Position numbers and translations under genes: made by a program | Notes under the pieces: model-generated | Seen by the model: only the letters and a program-made list of their open reading frames with translations | What the model was told of the DNA's origin: nothing | Database searches by the model: none | Shown: in pieces, positions 22,661-34,040 of the stretch | Layout of the letters: every line of letters begins with the position of its first letter | Position numbering within the stretch: the first letter of the stretch is position 1 | Source of the DNA: Coleophoma eucalyptorum | Lineage: Eukaryota > Ascomycota > Leotiomycetes > Helotiales > Dermateaceae | Direction: 5' to 3' | NCBI GenBank assembly: GCA_026120035.1 | Contig: JALRME010000009.1 | Location: 496,001 to 560,000 of the forward strand | DNA: 64,000 nt

Positions 22661-24156
22661 ATGCCCTTTCGGTTCGTGTACATATGCGACCTGCTCGATA
22701 TATTGCATAGAATAGCAATCACTACTACGGGGCCATCTATTATCGCAGCTGTGAGAAGGAGGAGAACGAATGATGCCATTGTACAGTGGTTTAAACAGCA
22801 CCGTCAGCGTATAGATGCAAATGACACTGATGCTGAAGCGGTAGCCAGAGCGTTGTGGCTTGGGAAGGAAACTGGGCGAGTTTATGGACTGGACGCAAAA
22901 CTGCTTGAGCAAATTATTGCCAGAGCACTTGCGCTTCCTATGGAGAAATGGATCGAGCTTCAAGCCTGGGAACTTCGCCATGATGCCGGTGATCTTGCTG
23001 CCGTGCTGGAGCGCGTAATGGATAGTAGCGGAGTGAGTGCTTAGGTCCCTGTATTCTTACACATGTCCCTTGATTCTCCAGATCGTCAAGTGGCTGTCCA
23101 GCAGTGCGCAAATCTTCTAGTCCGAGCAATGTCGGTTGCCATGGTTGAACGTCACCAACTAATATTACCCAGACAACTGTGGTCCGGGCTGAGGCCAATA
23201 CGGTCACAATCGAGGAGATTGACCAGACTCTACTTCTCATAGCATCCCAGAACGGTCGATCTTCTCTAGCTGTCCAAAATCTTGCGAAATCCTGTAACGG
23301 CAAAGACCCTCTTGAACAGCTTGGGAAAATCTACTGTCGATTGCAACCTCGAGAGGCAAAATGGCTTACCAGACTCATCCTCAAAAATTATGGGCTGATT
23401 GAAATTCCCGAAGTTTTTGATTTTGGCGCTGTCTATTCCTCATTGCCTAGCATGTTCAACACTAGGGCCGAAGTCTCGATGTCTGTTGATGATGCAGTAC
23501 GTCGAGAACGCACGTGTATCATTAGGGGTAATACCCATGGCAAGTCTCGGAAAGAGGCGAAGGATGTTTTGCCTATACCAGCAACCACTGCCTCCCAGCA
23601 ATCTCTTTCAAGGCCAGCTCTAATCCCTCTTGAGCCACAACAGCTCAATCGTAGAAATTCTCTCGCAACCTCGGTACAACCATCCACGAAAGCATTTTCT
23701 GATCCTTCACCTTTATCTTCGCCTCCAATTGTGCATCATCATAGAGGCGCAGGACACTGTACATTGACAAAAAGGATATGTCCACTTGCTAATTGTATAT
23801 TCATTCTCGGGCCTTGCCTGTCCGGATATCCTTGGGTGACAGAAAACCTTCTGCCTTGGCATGGAGCGACATTCATAATGGATCATCGCTTAAGCAAAAG
23901 AATTTCTCAATTATCTCGACCAAATTTGACAACTGTGAGGAAATACCGCAAGATCGCCTTAGTTGAATCCAATAGACCTGAGCAAACTATACAACTCATG
24001 CACAGGATTGAAAAGTTGGGTCTAAAGAGAAGTAACGGGACCAAGGATTGGGTCGAGGTATATGACTGGAGATTGCTTGAGTGCATTGCAAAAGCCGATA
24101 AAGGGAAGAATCTCGACTATAATCCGTGGAAGCGTTGTTGGATTGGGTGTGTATAG
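22661..24156 (+). CDS. DNA-ligase-like protein: ligase N-terminal domain plus BRCT-like end, no catalytic core
   Basis: The coding sequence is join(22661..23032, 23173..24156), about 451 aa. Residues 1 to about 250 resemble the N-terminal DNA-binding domain of ATP-dependent DNA ligases (MPFRFVYICDLLDILHRI, VQWFKQHRQRID, YGLDAKLLEQIIARAL, PREAKWLTRLILKNYG). The adenylation domain that should follow, with its KxDG lysine motif and motifs III-VI, is absent. Instead a disordered linker leads to a BRCT-like segment (CPLANCIFILGPCLSGYPWV to the C-terminus, with ALVESNRPEQ and EVYDWRLLE). So catalysis is not expected. It may be a DNA-end-binding regulator, a decayed paralogue, or a gene with an internal deletion. 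The 140-base intron is longer than others here, so the junction is less certain. Confidence 0.6.
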
Positions 24157-24702
24157 GATTAGTATATTGTCGTGCGTTAAGTTTCTATCGTTTGGAGTTA
24201 GACCAGGAGTTGGATGATACCCGTACTATTAAGACTATAAAATGTCACCTTTTTGCATGTTTGGACAAAGCCCCCAATTACTTACTTCCTGTAAAGTCTA
24301 GATCCTATAAGATTGTATAAGTGCACCATCTCTTTGGGTCTGGCTTTTGGTGGGTCTTGAACAGATGCAGGAGCAACGGGTGCTGATCATGAAAGTTCCA
24401 ACGCAATTATTGCAGCGAGCCTGAATTCATCACAGTAATTGCAGTATACAAATTGACAATTGTACTTCCATATCCCAGAGACAGCATTGGTTGGAGAGAC
24501 CAACGCTGAAATATTTCAAACAGACTGGTTGCCCGAGTCCACGTAACAAAGCAGTAGAAGATGTGGTGGGACATGGGTACTAGCCCCACTTGAGATACAA
24601 GATTGTCCTTTAATACAAGCCTTATGGAAATCGTAGCGCCATGTACACGATCATTTTCAAGACCAACAGAGCCAAAGAAGTGCTTCCCATTAATATATCG
24701 TT
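24157..24702. other. Convergent intergenic region
   Basis: These 546 AT-rich bases lie between two convergent genes. Only short frames without recognisable content are present. Confidence 0.45.
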
Positions 24703-25740
24703 TCATCGCTTAACACCCCATAAGTCCTCAGCATTGCCTCTGAATAGCCTCTCAACCAGAAGTTTATCACCATCACACCACTCAATTGCCTTTCCAATGT
24801 ACGGTCTAATATCTAATCCCTCAAACCTTGTATGGGGCCAATCTGTCGAAAACACTAGCCTCGTCATCCCCGCAACCTTGACCAACTCCTTACCCAATGG
24901 CTCCAAATCTGCTTGATCTGGTTGCTTACTTAATCTATACGGCGCCGACAACTTCACATACGTGTTTCCTTGCTTGAGCAGACTGATGAGCGACGAGAAC
25001 CCTTTCAACTGGTAAGGGTCGCCAGAAATAGCAAAGGGATCGTCTGAACCAGGGGCCGGAAGAGTGGGTTGCCCGAAATGATCTATGCAGACCTTGACCC
25101 CCAAGTCCGGCACAATCTCTGCCAAGATCGGGATATCAGCCATGTGGATATAGAGCTGCAAAACCCAGTCAAAAGGTTGAATGAGTTTCACATAAGCCCG
25201 CATCGTCGCGAACAACTCTTCCTTCTCGACTTTCTTGCCCACGGATACGAAATTTAACCGCACACCTCGCACACCAATAGCATGCCATTCCTGCAGAGTC
25301 TTCTGGTCCATTTCCTCTGGATCGAACGTCACGACTGCTCGCGCTCGGTCTGGGCCTAGCTCCTTCAGGGCGTCGAGCATGCATGAGTTGTCGTTTCCGT
25401 AGATGGACGGCTGGACGAGCACGATGTTGGATATTCCTACAGTATTCTCAAAAGCCATCGCTTGGCTGATTGTGTGTGGGCTTGGTGTGTACTGTGCACT
25501 CGATGAGAGTGGATATAGTCCTGGATCAACCACATGCATGTGACTATCCCATGACCCAGATGGGACTGCTTTGGTGATGTCTTTGGTCATTATTTTCGTG
25601 CTTGTTGAAAATGCTGCTGTATACGCTCCTGAGTTGATTTGGGCAACGAGAGATCTATTCGCCTGTGGGATGGTGTAGAGTGGGATTTTCGAGCTGTAGC
25701 GAAGAGTAGGACTTGCACGCTTAATTGAGCTAGAAATCAT
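24703..25740 (-). CDS. Amidohydrolase-2 family metal-dependent hydrolase
   Basis: Single exon, 345 aa from the ATG at 25740; an internal ATG at 25590 would give 295 aa. The family (TIM-barrel; it includes 2-pyrone-4,6-dicarboxylate hydrolase and lactonases) hydrolyses lactones or amides of small carboxylates. Seen: the first metal motif DSHMHVVDP, strand motifs GVRGVRLNFV and CIDHFGQP, an active-site-like KLSAPYRLS, and the final STDWPHTRF motif with its aspartate. The N-terminal 50 residues are rich in Ser, Arg and Lys and nearly free of acids, suggesting mitochondrial import from the longer start. The divergent MFS gene might carry a related substrate, which is speculation. Confidence 0.88.
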   Translation of the reverse strand: MISSSIKRASPTLRYSSKIPLYTIPQANRSLVAQINSGAYTAAFSTSTKIMTKDITKAVPSGSWDSHMHVVDPGLYPLSSSAQYTPSPHTISQAMAFENTVGISNIVLVQPSIYGNDNSCMLDALKELGPDRARAVVTFDPEEMDQKTLQEWHAIGVRGVRLNFVSVGKKVEKEELFATMRAYVKLIQPFDWVLQLYIHMADIPILAEIVPDLGVKVCIDHFGQPTLPAPGSDDPFAISGDPYQLKGFSSLISLLKQGNTYVKLSAPYRLSKQPDQADLEPLGKELVKVAGMTRLVFSTDWPHTRFEGLDIRPYIGKAIEWCDGDKLLVERLFRGNAEDLWGVKR

Positions 25741-26349
25741 AATGCTAGAAAGCAGAATAAAGTATATTTTAAAGGGACTTCTGATAAAGATCTGAATACC
25801 CAGACTCGAAAATGGCTTTACAAGCAACGGCGCCAAGGTTTATATAACTGGCCACTTAGTAGAGTGTCGCGATGTATAAATCAGGTATCTATACTGCCCT
25901 CAGGCCGATGTTATATCATCGGCGCGAAGACCGGAGGTCGGGGTAATTGCTAGTCCAACAACCAATTAAGACGGATCATCTCCTGCCATCTGCTACGTCC
26001 ATTCTTGAAGAGGTAATAAATGTAACCGTCAGTACCGAGAGTTAGACTTTGTGTTATTCCCGGCCCTTTCGACGATTGTTTCGCCCAATTATTTCCCCAG
26101 ATTCCACTTCTCCGCACTCTTTTCTCCATTCTTCATGTGCCAAGCACCATCCACATATGTACTTGATTGTTATGGGCCATAACTGTATATGCTACGCATG
26201 TAGGTAGGTACTACAGTATGTACGATGATGAATTGTGAACTCCCACTCTTGTTGAGGGAAGGATAGTACAATGTTCCTATGTAAGTATCATTGTACAAGA
26301 GTGTATCGGCGCCTCTATACTCCCCCTTTACCATTGAAATAGCACAACT
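25741..26349. other. Divergent intergenic region, amidohydrolase / MFS transporter
   Basis: These 609 bases should contain both promoters. A pair of similar gtacgatgat / gtaagtatcattgtac segments occurs at 26220-26300. I cannot assign a known operator. Confidence 0.4.
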
Positions 26350-28069
26350 ATGTTTCGCGTTCGTTTATATTACATCTTTACCATTATCGTGATAGCATCT
26401 GGTAGTATTCCGAAAGGTAAGCTTCTTTTGGTACCACGACTAGTTGATCACTGAGCGTCTCCAAGGCTACGACGAAGGTGGTTTCAGCGCATCAATCACA
26501 CTCAAATCTTTCGAGCAAGACTTTGGCTTGACAGAATCACAATGGAAAGGCAGCGCGTCTGGCCTAGCTAGCAGGACCGCTAACATCTCCTCATTCGGAG
26601 TACTGGGTGCAGCATTTGGTTCTCTCATGGCGCTCGCTCTCGCAGACCGACTAGGCCGTCTAAGGTGCTGGCGCCTCTTTGTACTAGTATGGGCTTCGGG
26701 CATCCTGATGCAAATATTGTCCTCAGGATATTTAGGTCTCTTACTTTTTGCCAGAATATGGGGTGGTCTTGGGGCTGGAGGATTGACAGTCATTTCCCCC
26801 TTGTATCTTTCGGAAATCGCACCAGCGAAATCGAGAGGGATGGTTGTTAGTGTTTACATGGTTATTTTGTTATCCTTTCTCTCTCTTGGTATGATTCTCA
26901 TATCGATTCCTGATATAAATAAACTGATAAGGCTTCTAGGTTTCTTTATCAATTATGCTGCCAGTGTTACCATGTCAGCCACTTCGGAGCAATATCGTGT
27001 GGTCATGGCAATTCCCCTGATTCCTGTTGGAATTGCCTTCATTTGTTCATTTTCCTTATCAGATACACCTCGATGGCTTGTATCAAAAGACCAAGGTGAT
27101 CAGGCACTAAATGTTCTTGTGCGGCTTCGATATTCCGATAAGAAGAATCCAATCGTCATCGCAGAATACGACGAAATCTTTGACCAAGTTCATGGCAGTG
27201 ACCAAAAACTGAAAAATGTTCCGATTATGACTATTATAAGGGAAATCGTAACTATTCCTACTTATCGTGAGCGCTTCTTACTTGGCTGCCTTATGCAGAC
27301 GGTTGCACAATGGTCTGGTGGAAATGGAATCACGTACTATATCCCAAAGGTTAGAAATTCAATTACACAGACCGAGGAGTCGACCTGACTTATGATACAG
27401 ATATTCACTTACGCTGGAATTGTCGGTAATAACACTTCACTTATTACCTCCGGAGCCTATGGTATTGTCAAGCTCGTTTTTACCATGATCTTCACCTGGT
27501 TTTTTATCGACCGCCTCGGTCGCCGCGTCTGCATGCTTTCGGGGATCTTTCTGCAGTGTATTACACATATCTATATGGCAGTGTACATGGGCCTATGGAA
27601 AGGGAGCGACAATAAATCAGCTTCTGATGCCGCCATTGCTTCGGTGTTTGTTTATGCTGTGGGCTGGTCCATTGGCCTCTGTACTGTGCAATACCTCTAC
27701 GGGACTGAGATCTATCCGACACGGATCAGAAGTGTTTGCTACGCAACGAATATGGCCCTCCACTGGTTTTTTCAATTTGCTGTCGTGCGGGTTACGGCAA
27801 ATATGTTTGTCAGCTTGGGCATATGGGGTGCTTATGTCTTTTGGGCACTAGTATGTGCGGTAGGATTTGTCCTTTTGGGTCTCTGGGCACCAGAGACGAA
27901 AGGGGTGCCAATGGAGAAGATGGATGAGCTATTCGTGGAAAGGTGGTGGATGGGTTGGAAGGCCAAGGCCAGCCTTACCAATAATTTGGAGACACCAACG
28001 ATGCTGAAGCAAGGAGAGAGAAATGATCTGAAATTAACATGCTCTGAAGAGATATACAAGGGTAGCTGA
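26350..28069 (+). CDS. MFS sugar/quinate-type transporter
   Basis: The coding sequence is join(26350..26416, 26466..26888, 26940..27349, 27401..28069), 522 aa. It is a plasma-membrane transporter of the sugar porter family with about 12 membrane spans; the substrate is unknown. Seen: GYDEGGFSASI after span 1, the DRLGRLRCW loop, GGLTVISPLYLSEIAPAKSRG (family signature 2), TPRWLVSK in the central loop, QWSGGNGITYY, DRLGRRVCML in the second half, GTEIYPTRIR, and APETKGVPMEKMDELF near the end. All these are hallmark sites. The third intron is 51 bases but contains a stop. The pseudogene of a ferric reductase follows on the same strand. Confidence 0.9.
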
Positions 28070-28657
28070 ATAGCTCATAGGTCCTCCCATCGCTAAGGCT
28101 TCACATGGTTTTGTCTCCGGCTAGCGACAAGCCAGACTGGTTCTCAAAGACCAACTACCAGCCCAAGACGTCCTTTGCGCAGAGGTCATAGTTTAGGAGT
28201 CACCGTAAAGTATGTAAGATGAATCTGGCTGCGCAGAGTCGTGTAAAGACATGTGTTGAGGCTTACACTTGCGCGTGTTTGAGCGAGTTTCCCAGTCGAT
28301 AATTGGTCAGTCCGTGGTCGGCCAACTTCCAGCGCTCTGTTTACTATTTGCCTTTCTCCGACTTGATAATCGCTTTCTTATTTGTACTGCTAAGAATTAG
28401 TGCGGTGCACCTCCCGTCAGTCGTATCTAGAGTCTAGGCTATAGCGAAAGAGTCAATTTGAGGTTGATGGTGCTTAGATGCTGACAAATGACTCCATCCC
28501 GCTCTGGATTGCGTCGAAACACTATCGACGAAAGAAGTGTATCTAATGTATAACAGTATACAGCGACTTGGGGATTTGCAAACTGCTCAAGTATCTATGC
28601 CATTGCGATTTCCAAAGCATCTCTCCTAAATCTCGTCCTTCGCAGCGATCTTCCGAA
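28070..28657. other. Intergenic between MFS gene and ferric-reductase pseudogene
   Basis: These 588 bases would hold the former promoter of the ferric-reductase gene. No gene is seen. Confidence 0.4.
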
Positions 28658-30585
28658 ATGGACATGACAGGCACTAGCATGGATGCAATCATCGCAAATC
28701 TCTCGCTCTCAGATCCAAGATGCACCAATGAGTCCTGTAATGCGTTTCTTGATGCCGAAAATACTTCACAGGCGGCAATTCCATGGGCGAGCCTATTCCG
28801 TTATGGCCATTGGGCAACCTGGTACTACCTCGCAATCATATTCATGCTTACAGTGGTCCATATCACATGATCATGGCGAGACCGTCAATGTCGTTCTATT
28901 GTTATCGAGACAAGGCCGGGTATATTGCAAAAAGGGAAGGCCATGGGAAGATATCTGTTCTACCGACACATCGCCACTAACAGGCTTGCATGGCTGAACG
29001 TACCTGGAAATTGAGTTTTGACGTTTCTCATATCTGTGGTTCTTTTCGTTGTTCTTCTCGTCTTTGCTAAACATCCTTGGTATCGGGAGCATCTAGGATA
29101 CGGCTCGCCACCGCTCGCAATCCGTAGTGGATTGATTGCATTCGCTGGAAAAGCCAATATCGTTACTCTACTTACCGGTATCAGTCATGAGCGTTTGAAT
29201 ATTATTCACCAATGGGTTGCATGGTTGAGTTTTGTTTTATCATTGGCTCACTCGCTCCCGTATTTTATAGAGTCATATAAAGAAGGGCCTTTTTATGAGA
29301 TTACTGGTAGTGAGAATTTTAGGATGCAGTTCTATATGGGTGGGAATACCCAGGACAATGAAGTATGTACCACCTTTACGAAAATTTCCTGCTCGGTGCC
29401 CAAATCAGTAATTTCAAATCGGGACCTAGCTAATGGCTCTAGTATACTGGCGCTCCACCTCTTATCGTCCTATTCGTACTGTGCATTCTTTTACTCCCGC
29501 CCTTTCGCAAAAGCTTTTATGAGAGCTTCTACTTCGTACACATCCTCCTTGCTATCACTTATCTTGGTACACTATTCTGGCACTCCTAGAATACCCTTGA
29601 TTCCTGGAATTATCTCTGGACCACCTTAGCACTCTGGCTCGCCTCATACTTTGCTCGAGCATTTTGGTACACTCAACCACTATGTCTCAAGAATCGCCGG
29701 TTCGAATCCTCAAGTACGACGCTAATCAAGCTTCCTGGCGAAATGACCAAGATTGAAGTCCTCGCTCCACCTGGATTTATGTTCAGGCCTGGTCAACATT
29801 GCTTTCTTCGTTTTCCATCTGTCTCGTTATTGGATAACCACCCCTTTAAGATCGCTTCTGCTCCTAATATTGACTCAAGCATCAATGATACTTATCGACA
29901 GACGCTGAATTTCTATATACGACCCTATGCTAGATTCACGCGTAAAATCGAGAGGCGTTGTGCTGCAAGCGTGGACGACTTGGTCCACGCATGGATTGAT
30001 GGACCCTATGGTGGATTCAACCGACCTCTTGAAAGACTCTACGAGAATATTATTCTCGTTGCTGGGGGTTCTGGCTTCACTGCATGCTTGCCCTGGCTGT
30101 TGTATATTGCCAACAAAGCGGCAAATGGAGAGATCACTACGTTACGAATCGTACTAATCTGGGTGATGAGGGGTAGCGAGCACTTTTCTTGGATCGCGGA
30201 CGAGCTTAACAGGATCAAGGTTCTCAACCCAAATAAGCTTTATATTCAGCTACGCTTCTTTATCACCGGACCCAGTATGGAAGACTAAACAACCTCGAGC
30301 CCTGGTCTCAGTGACAATGAGAAGAATCCTGATACGATCCAAGTCACCCCCGCACATTTCTCTGCAATACGAACGATGAGCGAACTTGGTAAATTACAAA
30401 TTGGAAGACTGAAAATGAACGACCTTATGAAAGAATCAATGGTCGGAGGAAAGACCTTTATTCTTGGATGTGGTCCCGAGAAGCTGAGGAGGGATCTGGG
30501 TAATGCAGTCGCTGGATTGCAGATAAATGTGTTAAGAGGTGAGGCTGTGGAAATCGCGCTACATATAGAGGCTTTTGGGTGGTGA
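28658..30585 (+). pseudogene. Ferric reductase transmembrane protein (FRE/FreB family), disrupted by four in-frame stops
   Basis: Homology to fungal ferric/cupric reductases runs from MDMTGTSMDAIIANLSLSDP at 28658 to EVALHxEAFGW-type ending at 30585. The frame is broken by TGA 28868, TGA 29012, TAG 29587 and TAA 30286, with no frameshift. One intron (29363-29442, GTATGT...TAG) still has good splice ends. Both heme pairs remain with H-x13-H spacing (HQWVAWLSFVLSLAH, and HILLAITYLGTLFWH), as do the FAD motif DNHPFKIAS and the NAD(P)H motifs VAGGSGF and LGCGPE. About 9-10 residues seem lost in frame before FAGKANIVTLLTG. Native enzymes reduce extracellular Fe(III) at the plasma membrane. The stops lie inside conserved blocks, so they are not intronic. 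A recent loss of function is the simplest reading. Confidence 0.85.
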
Positions 30586-31291
30586 TATTTCTTCTATTTT
30601 AAAGTATTCTAAAGCCTTTGTTATTTGCAACTTCTCTTCAGGCTCCTAAAGGAATACCGCATTAATATGGTGCTCGCTTAACTTAACTTGCACCCCCCCC
30701 CAATCTTGCATTTGGTGGTGGTCTGAGGGTTCCTTTACACCTCCAAGCCTAGTATGCCAATTATAAGGGCAACCAATCTCAGGATCATTTACATTCTTCC
30801 ATGGGCAGATACCCAAATTTGAGCAAGAATCTTTTACCCGTCCAAGCAAGTTTTTGAGGTCGCTTTTAGATTCACAAGTGTTGGGAAACATATCTTTGGC
30901 ATATACATTAAAGTAGAACCTGAACAAAATTATATCTATTCCATTTATCAAACTTATCCTCAAGGCACACATGCATTTGTATTCAAAGTAGATTGCTTTC
31001 TTGACAATATCTCGTTTTTGCGTGAAGCATCCTATGTGCTTTGCTGTTCCTCAACCTCGTCTAACTACTCGTCTGTATGGAAATGCCAAGCTTATTTCAT
31101 GCAGAAACTCCCTCATTGGACGGTCTCGTTGCCTCGAACAACCTCTTGCTTTAAATGTTATAATCTACCGTAAGCCTGTCTCAAAACGATACCTGACTTC
31201 GTGCCTCAAAAGACCTCCCCGCTGGAAGGTCACCCGCTACCGTGGATTCACTATAGAATGATATTCTCCCTCTCGATATTTTCTCCCTCAA
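30586..31291. other. Intergenic with C10 run
   Basis: These 706 bases follow the pseudogene. They include the tract TGCAC10 at 30689-30702. No gene is supported. Confidence 0.45.
30689..30702 (+). repeat. C10 homopolymer preceded by TGCA
   Basis: The sequence TGCA followed by ten C is the exact inverse of part of the G12-TGCA tract at 33511-33526, on the other side of the orphan gene. Low complexity makes chance likely. Confidence 0.6.
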
Positions 31292-32740
31292 ATGCTATCA
31301 TTGTACAAAAAATTGATGTTGCATGACTACCACAACATACGATCTACAAACATGGCACGGTTTTCACCTGCCATCGGTGGCCTGGATCCCACGGCCCCAA
31401 TCTTCAATCCGCAAAGGCTTCAGCAACAAATTCTTGTACCTCACAGTCAATACAACTTCCCGCCTCCATCATTCTTGCCCACTCAACATAGTGCTAACAG
31501 AGTATTCATCGACATGTCGTCACCTAATTATGACATTTCCCCTATGGATCTCACACCCGTTAATGGCAATCCCTACTATGGCCAAGATAATAGAGCCTTA
31601 ACTCAACGCTACTATTACAGCAGCCCCCAAGACGTCCCACGACAATACAAGCCAATTCTCAACCGTGGAGATATCATCATTGAAGGAAATGGCATTACTA
31701 GAAACATTACCTTTGGAACCCGATTGGATTTCTATGGAGCTTCCAATTCAGAACCTGGAAAGTTTGGCCAAGATGCCCACGACTTCTTGCTTCAACTTCA
31801 AAAAATGACGAGTCAAGAGCGGCGGAAGCTCTACAGAAACAGTGAAGTCGAATTTGTGATCGATGTCGATACTATGGATGAAGAAGGGGCTTCGATGACC
31901 AGGATTGAGGAGGATCTGGCAAACTTGGTGATGGGCTCTAGCTCGAACCATGTAACCAACCGAGGGAGGAATGGCCTTCCATCTAAGAAAGCAGAGATGA
32001 CCAGGGACAAGATTCCCCCACCACCCAATGACATGAAAGCTTTTCCAGCGCTCCCTACTCAGAAGGAGAGGGGTATTACTAGCAGAGCGTATAGAGAATC
32101 ATCACAGATCGCTCATGGGATGCAAACATCGAAGAAAAGTACTATGACAGATGGGCGCGTCGTGAAGACTCAGCCACTTGAGGCAGGAAAGGCAAGCTCA
32201 CAAAATGGCAACGAATGGTACAAAGGGTTCGTGCCCGAATTTTCTTATGAACACGTTCCAAAAGGTCCTAAGAACAAGTTTGCTGATCCACGAGACTGCC
32301 TCCTTCCCAACGGCAACATCCTGACAACCATTGACTCCCTGGATCTTGAGGACGAAAGAGAATTTAAGTCTTCTCTCACCTACATCACCGTCCGCCTAGT
32401 CTTCACAGGGGATTATCGGATATTGTCACGAACCACCCCGACCTACAGATTCATTGAATCACTCGTCACCATGCTGAACGGTTGTGTCAATATCCGACGA
32501 TTCAATGTCATTCTTGCCGTTCCTCGTTGTCAGCCAATGACCAAGGAGACTGTCAACCAAGCTCATGCCACACTAGCTTTACCTTTCTATGACTTGTGGT
32601 TTCGAGACTGGAAAATCATGTACCAGCAGCCATGGATGGCAAAGCCAGATGAGTTGCACGGAGCCCTTTGCAAGTTCATGGATGACGAGCGGCGTAAGTT
32701 TTTGCGCGTGCGGGAGCGTGCGTCTCATGCCGAACGTTGA
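31292..32740 (+). CDS. Hypothetical protein, no recognised domain
   Basis: Single exon; 482 aa from the first ATG at 31292, or 462 aa from the ATG at 31352 (MARFSPAIGG), which I prefer because the extra 20 residues look like leader. The N-terminal half is Pro/Gln/Asn/Tyr-rich and probably disordered. The C-terminal 170 residues (from YKGFVPEFSYEHVPKG) are ordered-looking, with alternating hydrophobics (LTYITVRLVFTGDYRIL, FNVILAVPRC), WFRDWKIMYQQPWM and a basic end. No signal peptide or membrane span is seen. I do not recognise the family; it may be restricted to this group of fungi. Confidence 0.7.
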   Translation: MLSLYKKLMLHDYHNIRSTNMARFSPAIGGLDPTAPIFNPQRLQQQILVPHSQYNFPPPSFLPTQHSANRVFIDMSSPNYDISPMDLTPVNGNPYYGQDNRALTQRYYYSSPQDVPRQYKPILNRGDIIIEGNGITRNITFGTRLDFYGASNSEPGKFGQDAHDFLLQLQKMTSQERRKLYRNSEVEFVIDVDTMDEEGASMTRIEEDLANLVMGSSSNHVTNRGRNGLPSKKAEMTRDKIPPPPNDMKAFPALPTQKERGITSRAYRESSQIAHGMQTSKKSTMTDGRVVKTQPLEAGKASSQNGNEWYKGFVPEFSYEHVPKGPKNKFADPRDCLLPNGNILTTIDSLDLEDEREFKSSLTYITVRLVFTGDYRILSRTTPTYRFIESLVTMLNGCVNIRRFNVILAVPRCQPMTKETVNQAHATLALPFYDLWFRDWKIMYQQPWMAKPDELHGALCKFMDDERRKFLRVRERASHAER

Positions 32741-34040
32741 TGATAGAGAACATAGATGAACAGGTTATCTTGGTGGCAATGAAAAGTGATATATGCCTTT
32801 GGAGCTTGGAGACTATGCCTTGCGCTTTTGGCAATTCAGCAACGTTCAATTAAAATTTCTCTTCAAACCTTTAATTTGACAACATAAAACTGCTACTGTT
32901 TTCAACCAACCGGAACTTTTCAATTTCGAAAGTTATCCAACGTTAGCACCGAAAGCCTTCAGCCAAGAATCACAGAATAGTATCTTGGTGATAGTATCAG
33001 CCATTCATATATGGTACCCAGCAGACTTGTTTTCGTTTAGAGAAAGATAGCTCGAGGATATAACACCAAGTAGTGCGTTGCTTTACAAATACCAAATCAA
33101 AAAAAAAAAAACATGCTATTCGATCATGCTTCTATACAGTGAACGTTTTAATCTTCCTAACCAACGATACTAATATGTATATATCTCCACATGTGTCCAT
33201 ATAATGCGTAATAAAACCACCTGTTTCACAGTCATTGAGGCCTGAGAGATATAAATACCAGGCTCGTGGTCGACAATTTCAAGTTCTATTCCTATATGCA
33301 GGAAAGACTTCCACATCTAGTTTCTAGGTATAAAACAAATATACATAACACAATTGCTCGCAATTTACGTAGCTGTTGGTTACCCACAGATTTGAAATTC
33401 TCGAAATAGATGTACGTATTCTATAAAGGTTATGAAATATAGCTACCGCATTAAATTCACTTCTTCGGTTCTGTCATGTCTCCACTCAAGATGCGGCCTC
33501 CACCCTCCCTGGGGGGGGGGGGTGCAGGGTTACTACAGAGTTATTATTTTGTGTTCCAGTCACAATGACACTTGAAAAACTGGTTTTAACAATTTCCCAA
33601 CATAAAATGGGTAAGTTACTACGATTTGTAGCTATTTATTGCAATTAACCCAAGGATCAAACCCATCTCTGTTTCCGTATATATCATCTGGCCATAGAAG
33701 CCAAAGAGTTTCATAAGCATATCCACGTGCAAGCAGAGCAGGTATAAGAAAACAGTGCCGTAAACCTGTTACCCGAAATACAGAACCCCTTCCAGCTTGA
33801 AAAAGACTATCATTTATGATTCCCAGAATGAAACCATACATATCACATATCGAGAACGCCACATGCCAAATTCAAAACCCATCTTCTCATAAGTGTAAGA
33901 AAATAAAAGAAAGGGAATTTATATTAATCTCCAATGCAAAAGGTATCATAGTGCGCAGAAAATGCCAGGAGAAAATCCAACCCAGAATAAGAGGGATTAA
34001 AAGGAAAAATAGTACAAGTAATAAAATACTTCAGAGCCCA
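32741..34040. other. 1.3 kb intergenic, AT-rich with homopolymers
   Basis: AT-rich sequence with A13 at 33099-33111 and G12 at 33511-33522. Only short frames are present; none looks coding. It contains the 3' ends of both convergent neighbours. Confidence 0.5.
33511..33526 (+). repeat. G12 homopolymer followed by TGCA
   Basis: Twelve G followed by TGCA. It forms a 14-base inverted match with 30689-30702. It could be unstable in length. Confidence 0.6.

Noticed and set aside
28866..29016. Intron hypothesis to remove the first two stops of the ferric-reductase gene
   Set aside because: The interval reads in frame as a family-like loop, and no good donor precedes the first stop.
29703..29714. 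GGTTCGAATCC, a perfect tRNA B box
   Set aside because: It lies in the conserved frame of the ferric-reductase pseudogene, and no A box or acceptor stem is found upstream.
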